Positions 60,727 to 64,000 of a DNA stretch of 64,000 nucleotides are shown here, piece by piece. This DNA comes from Neoroseomonas oryzicola (GTDB taxonomy: Bacteria > Pseudomonadota > Alphaproteobacteria > Acetobacterales > Acetobacteraceae), in contig NZ_JAAVUP010000003.1 in NCBI RefSeq assembly GCF_012163135.1, positions 462,283 to 526,282 of the forward strand, read 5' to 3'. The translations under genes were made by a program, and so were the position numbers. The notes beneath the pieces are model-generated. The model saw nothing but the letters and a program-made list of their open reading frames with translations, searched no databases and was not told where the DNA came from. Position 1 is the stretch's first letter. Each line of letters begins with the position of its first letter.

Positions 60727-63098
60727 GGGCGTTCCTTGGGCCAGGCGATTCCAGCGCCAAGGTAACAAACGATTGCCGCCGCCAACAGCCAGGACAGGCC
60801 CGCCCCGTGACCTAACAGATTCGCGAGCGGCGTCGCGACCACCGAGAAGGCCCCGTTCAGCGCCCAGGCCCAGGGCAGCAGCCCGGCCCCCTCCTTCTGG
60901 AAGCGATCGAGACCGAGCGGGAAGGGGAAGCCCAACGCAAGGGAGATCGGCGCCAGCGCGACCACCAGCAGCGCCGCGCGGACCGCCCAGGGCCAGTCGA
61001 GCGCGGCCAGCACCGCCCCGCGCACCCCGAACAGCGCCAGCAGCGCGCAGCCGACCGAGACCAGCACTGCGATGCGCAGCGCCCGGCCATGCGCCGCGAC
61101 GCGCCCCGCCCACATCGCCCCGATGCCCGAGAAGACGAGCATCGTCGTCAGCACCAGCGCGAAGCCCGAGGTGCGATCGCCGAGCAGCAGCGCGGCGTGT
61201 TCGATGAAGGCGATCTCGATCAGCAGGAACCCGAGGCCAAGCGCCGGGAAATAGACCAGCGCGCGGCCGAGGACCGGCAGCGGCACCCGCAGCGCCCCGC
61301 GCGCGAGCAGCGGCAGGAGCGAGACCACCAGCGCGAGGATGATCGCCTGCGCCAGCACCGCGACATTCACCAGCAGGCCGATTTCCTGCTGCGGCAGGAT
61401 CTCGATCCGCGCCAGCGCCGCACCGAGCGAGGGCAGCCGCACCAGCGGCGACAGCCAGGGCCGGTCGGCGGTGACGGGGGAACGGTCGAAGGCATCCTCG
61501 GGCGGCGTGCCGGCGAGGACCAGCGCGGCTTCCCGCGCGACGGCGTCCTGCGCGTCGCCGCCCTGCTCCACCGTGTTCGATTCCAGCGAGACCGGCGGCA
61601 GGTCGTTCCAGACTTCCCGCCCTTCCGTGGGCAGGCCCGGTGCGTAGGAGAGGTCGAAGGAGCGTTCCGCCGCGAAGGCGGACAGGCGCTCGACGCGCGC
61701 GGCGTCGAAGGGCTCGCGCGCGATCAGCACGCGCAAATTCCACGCGCTGCGGATCACCGCGACATGCTGCGCGGGCTCCGCCACGCCGGCGATCCGCAGC
61801 GCCTCGCGCGCCGTCGACAGCACGCGCACCGCATAGACCGGCAATTCGCGGATGCCGACGGGAACCGAGATCATCCCGCCCGGCTCGAGCCGCGCGAGGA
61901 AGCCCGCCAGCGCCTCGGCCGTGTAGACGTTGCGGTTCTGGTCGTCGGCACCGAGAAAATCCCCCGCCACATCCACCAGGTCATAGCGCCCCGTCGCGGT
62001 CAGCGGATGCGCCGCGGAGACTGTCACGCGCGCATCGGCCGCGAGCGGCTGCACCGGCCCGAGGCCCTGCGTCAGCGCCTGGCGCAGCAGCGGCTCGGGC
62101 TCGATCACCGTGACATGCGCGGCGCCAAGCTGCAGCACCTCCGCCGCCCGGAAGCCGCCCGCGCCGCCGAGCACCAGCACGCGCGGCCCCTCGATCAGCG
62201 CATAGGGCGCGGCATCGAGCGCCGCCGACGCGTGCGCAGCCTCCGGCGCGCCCATCGGCAGCGCGGCGATGCGTGACCCATCGCGATACAGCCCGAAGGA
62301 CCGCGGCGGCGCCGGCACGCCCATCGTGCCCGCGTTGTTCGAGACATCCACGTCCAGCCGCTCGGTGAAGTTGTCGAGCAGCTGGTAGACGCCGCGCGGC
62401 GAGAGCACCTCCGCCACCACGCGGCTGTCCGGCACGTTCAGCGGCGCGTAGATCGGCTTGAACTCGTTCACCCGCGGCGCGGCGAAACCCAGCACCGCCG
62501 CCTCGGTCCCCGCCAGCACCACCAGCGCCGCGATGCGCCAGCGCGTCCCGCCCGAGATCATCGCCGCCACCGCCAGCAGCGGCAGCAGCGCCGGCACCAG
62601 CGCAAACGGATGCAGCACGAACATCAGCACCAGCGCGAGCACCGCCCCCGTGCCCGCGCCGAGCAGGTCATAGCCGTAGACCCGCCCGACCTCGCCGGCA
62701 TGCACGACGAAGTTCAGCGACACGGCCAGGCCCGCGAGGAAGAAGAACGGAAACAACGCCGCGTAATACAGCGCGATGTTCACCAGCTGCGCCTCGGCCG
62801 TCGACGGGTTCTGCAGCTCGAGCGGATTGAACCCGTTCAGCGTCGCGCCGATCCAGCCCGCCCCACCCACCGCCAGCATCGCCACCGGCAATCCCGGCAG
62901 CAGCAACCGCGCATGGCGCAGGAAGGCCTCCCGCCCCAACACCATCACCACGCCCGAGACGGCGAACCCCGTCATCGCGATCGAGATGACCCAGTAGCCA
63001 TACTCGGACCAGCTCGCGACGGCGAAGAAGCGGGTGAGCGCGATCTCCACGCCGACGGCCGCGCCGGCGATCAGGAACAGCGGAAACAAGGATTGCAT
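60723..63098 (-). CDS. Large membrane protein with embedded spermidine synthase-like domain
   Basis: 791 residues. Seven or so membrane segments (1-210), then a soluble part with a Rossmann methyltransferase/aminopropyltransferase fold: RVLVLGGAGGFRAAEVLQLGAAHVTVIEPEP (about 304-335), LVDVAGDFLGADDQNRNVYT. A second group of about six membrane segments starts near residue 560. Such membrane-spermidine synthase fusions are known in bacteria but mostly uncharacterised. The classical PAPT residues are not evident, so polyamine synthesis is doubtful. It overlaps both neighbours by 1-4 bases. Confidence 0.8.
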   Translation of the reverse strand: MQSLFPLFLIAGAAVGVEIALTRFFAVASWSEYGYWVISIAMTGFAVSGVVMVLGREAFLRHARLLLPGLPVAMLAVGGAGWIGATLNGFNPLELQNPSTAEAQLVNIALYYAALFPFFFLAGLAVSLNFVVHAGEVGRVYGYDLLGAGTGAVLALVLMFVLHPFALVPALLPLLAVAAMISGGTRWRIAALVVLAGTEAAVLGFAAPRVNEFKPIYAPLNVPDSRVVAEVLSPRGVYQLLDNFTERLDVDVSNNAGTMGVPAPPRSFGLYRDGSRIAALPMGAPEAAHASAALDAAPYALIEGPRVLVLGGAGGFRAAEVLQLGAAHVTVIEPEPLLRQALTQGLGPVQPLAADARVTVSAAHPLTATGRYDLVDVAGDFLGADDQNRNVYTAEALAGFLARLEPGGMISVPVGIRELPVYAVRVLSTAREALRIAGVAEPAQHVAVIRSAWNLRVLIAREPFDAARVERLSAFAAERSFDLSYAPGLPTEGREVWNDLPPVSLESNTVEQGGDAQDAVAREAALVLAGTPPEDAFDRSPVTADRPWLSPLVRLPSLGAALARIEILPQQEIGLLVNVAVLAQAIILALVVSLLPLLARGALRVPLPVLGRALVYFPALGLGFLLIEIAFIEHAALLLGDRTSGFALVLTTMLVFSGIGAMWAGRVAAHGRALRIAVLVSVGCALLALFGVRGAVLAALDWPWAVRAALLVVALAPISLALGFPFPLGLDRFQKEGAGLLPWAWALNGAFSVVATPLANLLGHGAGLSWLLAAAIVCYLGAGIAWPKERP

Positions 63099-64000
63099 CA
63101 GGCCCAGGCCGCCTTGCGTGCGAGGAAATCTTCCATGGACGCATTGAAGCGCGCCGCCTCGTCCACGAACAGCGCATGGCCGGCGCCGTCGAAGACCTCG
63201 ACCGTCGGCTGCGGATGCCGCTGCGCAACCAGCTCCGCCTGGTTCCGCAGCCGCGGCGTCACCGCGTAATAGACCGGCCGCCGCACGGCATAGAGACTTT
63301 CGCGCCAGAACTCCCGCGGCCTGGGATACGACAGCAGCCGGATCGAAGCCTCCACCGGCATGCGCTGCGCCTGGCGCGAGATCTCATCGAGATACGCCTC
63401 GTCCTGCGGCGTCTTGTACATTCCCCGCACGAAGCCCCGCACCGTCTGGTCCCGGCGCTGGCGCAGGTTGGCGAAGAAGGTCGAGGGCCGCGTCCGCGCC
63501 GGCGGCGGCGTGCCCTCACCCACCGAATTGTCGATCAGCACCAGCCCCGCGAGCCGCCCATCCCCGGCCATATCCACATAGGACAGCGCATCCAGCACTC
63601 CGAGCGACCAGCCCGCGAGCACGACACGCCCCCCGCCCAGATGCGCCAACAGGTCCCGGATATCCTGCCCCCGCCGCGTCGGCTCATACCCCCCGCGCGG
63701 CACCTCGCTCTGCCCCTGGCCACGCGGGTCGAGCGACACCACCCGCCACCGCCGCGACAAGACCTCGATCTGCGGCTCGAAAATCCGCGCCGGCATGCAC
63801 CACCCCGGCACGAACACCACCATCCGCCCCGAACCGGCCTCCAGATACCGCAACCGCACCCCGTCACTCGTCGTGAACCAACGCGCGACCTCGGCCGCGC
63901 GCACGGCAGGCGCGGCGAGGACACAGGCGGCGGCGATCAGGGCGAGGCGGCGCGGGATGGGGGATGGCGCGACGCGGGAGGGCTCTGCCCTCCCGCACCC
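63098..64000 (-). CDS. Exported alpha/beta hydrolase, start at or beyond window edge
   Basis: At least 268 residues from GTG 63904, but the frame continues to the right edge and encodes a signal peptide (RRLALIAAACVLAAPAVRA) just before that GTG. The true start is therefore upstream, possibly in or beyond the palindromic repeat at 63974-63996. Hydrolase motifs are VFVPGWCMPARIFEPQ, LDPRGQGQSE and the nucleophile elbow LAGWSLGVLD (Ser100 from the GTG), with the late FDGAGHALFVDE His. Substrate unknown; coupled to the membrane protein by TGATG. Confidence 0.82.
   Translation of the reverse strand, partial: GCGRAEPSRVAPSPIPRRLALIAAACVLAAPAVRAAEVARWFTTSDGVRLRYLEAGSGRMVVFVPGWCMPARIFEPQIEVLSRRWRVVSLDPRGQGQSEVPRGGYEPTRRGQDIRDLLAHLGGGRVVLAGWSLGVLDALSYVDMAGDGRLAGLVLIDNSVGEGTPPPARTRPSTFFANLRQRRDQTVRGFVRGMYKTPQDEAYLDEISRQAQRMPVEASIRLLSYPRPREFWRESLYAVRRPVYYAVTPRLRNQAELVAQRHPQPTVEVFDGAGHALFVDEAARFNASMEDFLARKAAWA
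63974..63996. repeat. Palindromic repeat, copy 8 (outer hairpin at window edge)
   Basis: GCGGGAGGGC-TCT-GCCCTCCCGC is the outer hairpin type of the compound repeat family. The rest of the element presumably lies beyond the window. It overlaps the open frame leading into the exported hydrolase, much as copy 6 overlaps the ccmH start. Confidence 0.65.

Noticed and set aside
60723-63098. Annotation as a genuine spermidine synthase
   Set aside because: The domain is embedded between membrane bundles and the usual polyamine-binding residues are not evident, so only a fold-level resemblance is claimed.

Overview
The window reads as chromosomal DNA of a high-GC (roughly 70% by eye) alphaproteobacterium. 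The best fit by gene content and style is Acetobacteraceae, Roseomonas-like. Supporting signs are an AddB-type repair nuclease, a regulatory PTS cluster with the short alphaproteobacterial HprK, a System I cytochrome c maturation operon, Bug-type solute receptors, many GTGA/ATGA gene overlaps and abundant compound GC-rich palindromes between genes. I see no rRNA, tRNA, phage, transposase or CRISPR array.

Layout. 0-6 kb: 3' part of addB, then on the minus strand a coupled cluster hprK-rapZ-EIIA(Man type)-ptsH-ptsP, with a divergent threonine/serine dehydratase. 7-10.5 kb: DUF2252 and DUF2254 proteins and an RraA-fold protein. 10.5-15.5 kb: a 140-bp tandem repeat, two paralogous exported proteins coupled to an FAD oxidoreductase, and a divergent 592-aa protein of unknown function. 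15.5-18.6 kb: coaBC-dut and a TTC38-like TPR protein. 18.7-22.4 kb: a GT39-like membrane glycosyltransferase, an amidase with a 61-aa AtzG-like partner, and a globin. 22.7-25.3 kb: a CaiB-type CoA transferase, bioY and a BCAT-like aminotransferase.

25.4-31.1 kb: a GntR regulator diverging from a split UxaA-family lyase (94 + 391 aa), an M20 hydrolase, a Bug/TctC receptor and an Ldh2-type dehydrogenase. The lyase architecture and the neighbours make (R)-sulfolactate catabolism (SuyAB plus ComC plus a TTT-type receptor) a serious candidate. A TrmH/SpoU methyltransferase overlaps the dehydrogenase and leads to an Mla-type lipid transport operon (STAS-MlaE, MlaF, MlaD, PqiC-like lipoprotein) to 35.3 kb. 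35.3-37.8 kb: homogentisate dioxygenase, a divergent MarR regulator with a perfect 14-bp palindrome at its start, and an exported protein with two tandem domains joined by a Q-rich linker. 37.8-41 kb: rhodanese, MAPEG, YbaK, MAPEG and hemW. 41-46.2 kb: MFS transporter, Baeyer-Villiger-type monooxygenase, a Cys-rich small protein and acs. 46.3-48.2 kb: small exported Ala/Pro/Thr-rich protein, a near-perfect 32-bp inverted repeat, Rieske, EVE and YciI-like proteins.

48.3-54.1 kb: ccmC-D-E-F-G-H-I for c-type cytochrome maturation, with large palindromic repeats inside the operon before ccmF and before ccmH. 54.1-57.4 kb: a coupled minus-strand set of three alpha/beta hydrolases and an isoprenylcysteine-methyltransferase-like membrane enzyme. 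57.5-59.7 kb: a TlpA-like thioredoxin diverging from argH-lptM. 59.8-64 kb: a coupled operon of an exported alpha/beta hydrolase, a 791-aa membrane protein with an embedded spermidine-synthase-like domain, and an exported PCMT-fold methyltransferase.

The most distinctive non-coding feature is a family of compound palindromes (eight copies seen). In two places they sit within the ccm operon, and one copy overlaps the only evident start of ccmH.
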